The notes below the pieces were generated by a model. It searched no databases and had not been told where the DNA came from. It was given only the letters and a program-made list of their open reading frames with translations. DNA of 15,256 nt, taken from contig JAZSNH010000041.1 in assembly GCA_045536305.1 (NCBI GenBank), positions 1 to 15,256 on the forward strand, given 5' to 3'. Source of the DNA: JAISGQ01 sp045536305 (GTDB lineage Bacteria; Bacillota; Clostridia; Oscillospirales; Acutalibacteraceae). The translations under genes were made by a program, and so were the position numbers. Below, piece by piece: positions 15,236 through 15,256 of the stretch. The number at the start of each line of letters is the position of its first letter. Positions within the stretch are counted from its first letter, which is position 1.

Positions 15236-15256
15236 TTTACATCCTCCTATATTAAG

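Noticed and set aside
1..15256. CRISPR arrays, insertion sequences, phage or defence genes, tRNA genes
   Set aside because: No regularly spaced direct repeats, transposase-like proteins, terminal inverted repeats or tRNA-like folds were seen; nearly all sequence is taken up by the listed genes.

Overview
The window looks like chromosomal DNA from a spore-forming anaerobe of the Clostridia (Firmicutes). Three things suggest this: moderate-to-low G+C with AT-rich spacers, strong AGGAGG-type ribosome binding sites with several GTG starts, and a gene for the spore germination protein YpeB next to an oxygen-sensitive indolepyruvate:ferredoxin oxidoreductase. A species cannot be named. Every gene except ypeB is on the minus strand. 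There are no tRNA or rRNA genes, CRISPR arrays, insertion sequences or phage genes. Coding density is high and no gene-free stretch exceeds about 215 bases.

Bases 1-4195, arylacid module. Read on the minus strand the order is paaK (4082-2769), iorA (2752-1034), iorB (1019-450) and a second paaK that runs off the left edge (428-1). Gaps of 14 to 21 bases and a single strong promoter (TTGAAA-18-TATAAT, 4143-4114) make this one operon. PaaK enzymes activate aryl acids to aryl-CoA at the cost of ATP. IorAB interconverts aryl-CoA and arylpyruvate with ferredoxin. Together they fit reductive salvage of phenylacetate, indoleacetate or hydroxyphenylacetate into aromatic amino acids, although the oxidative direction is not excluded. 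The promoter is bracketed by a 51-base near-perfect dyad and an extra copy of one of its half-sites at the predicted transcription start. This looks like an undescribed operator, or a combined terminator and operator.

Bases 4195-5840. A sodium:solute symporter gene has its own promoter (TTGACA-17-TATCAT) and is a candidate carrier for the arylacid module.

Bases 5840-11529. A five-gene operon reads amidohydrolase, ABC ATPase, ABC-2 permease, GldG-like ABC auxiliary protein and DUF4340 membrane protein. The last four correspond to the gliding-motility-type (GldA/GldF/GldG) ABC system found widely in non-gliding bacteria, where its substrate is unknown. Stop/start overlaps (TAGTG and GTGA) show tight coupling, and a strong terminator closes the operon at 5837-5806. 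The amidohydrolase is an unusual first gene.

Bases 11530-15256. A divergent promoter region separates this operon from ypeB (plus strand), which lacks its usual neighbour sleB. A bidirectional terminator separates ypeB from a convergent stand-alone PTS EIIC-like membrane protein gene, whose promoter carries a near-perfect 20-bp palindrome over the -35 box. A sugar-nucleotidyltransferase-like gene completes the window.
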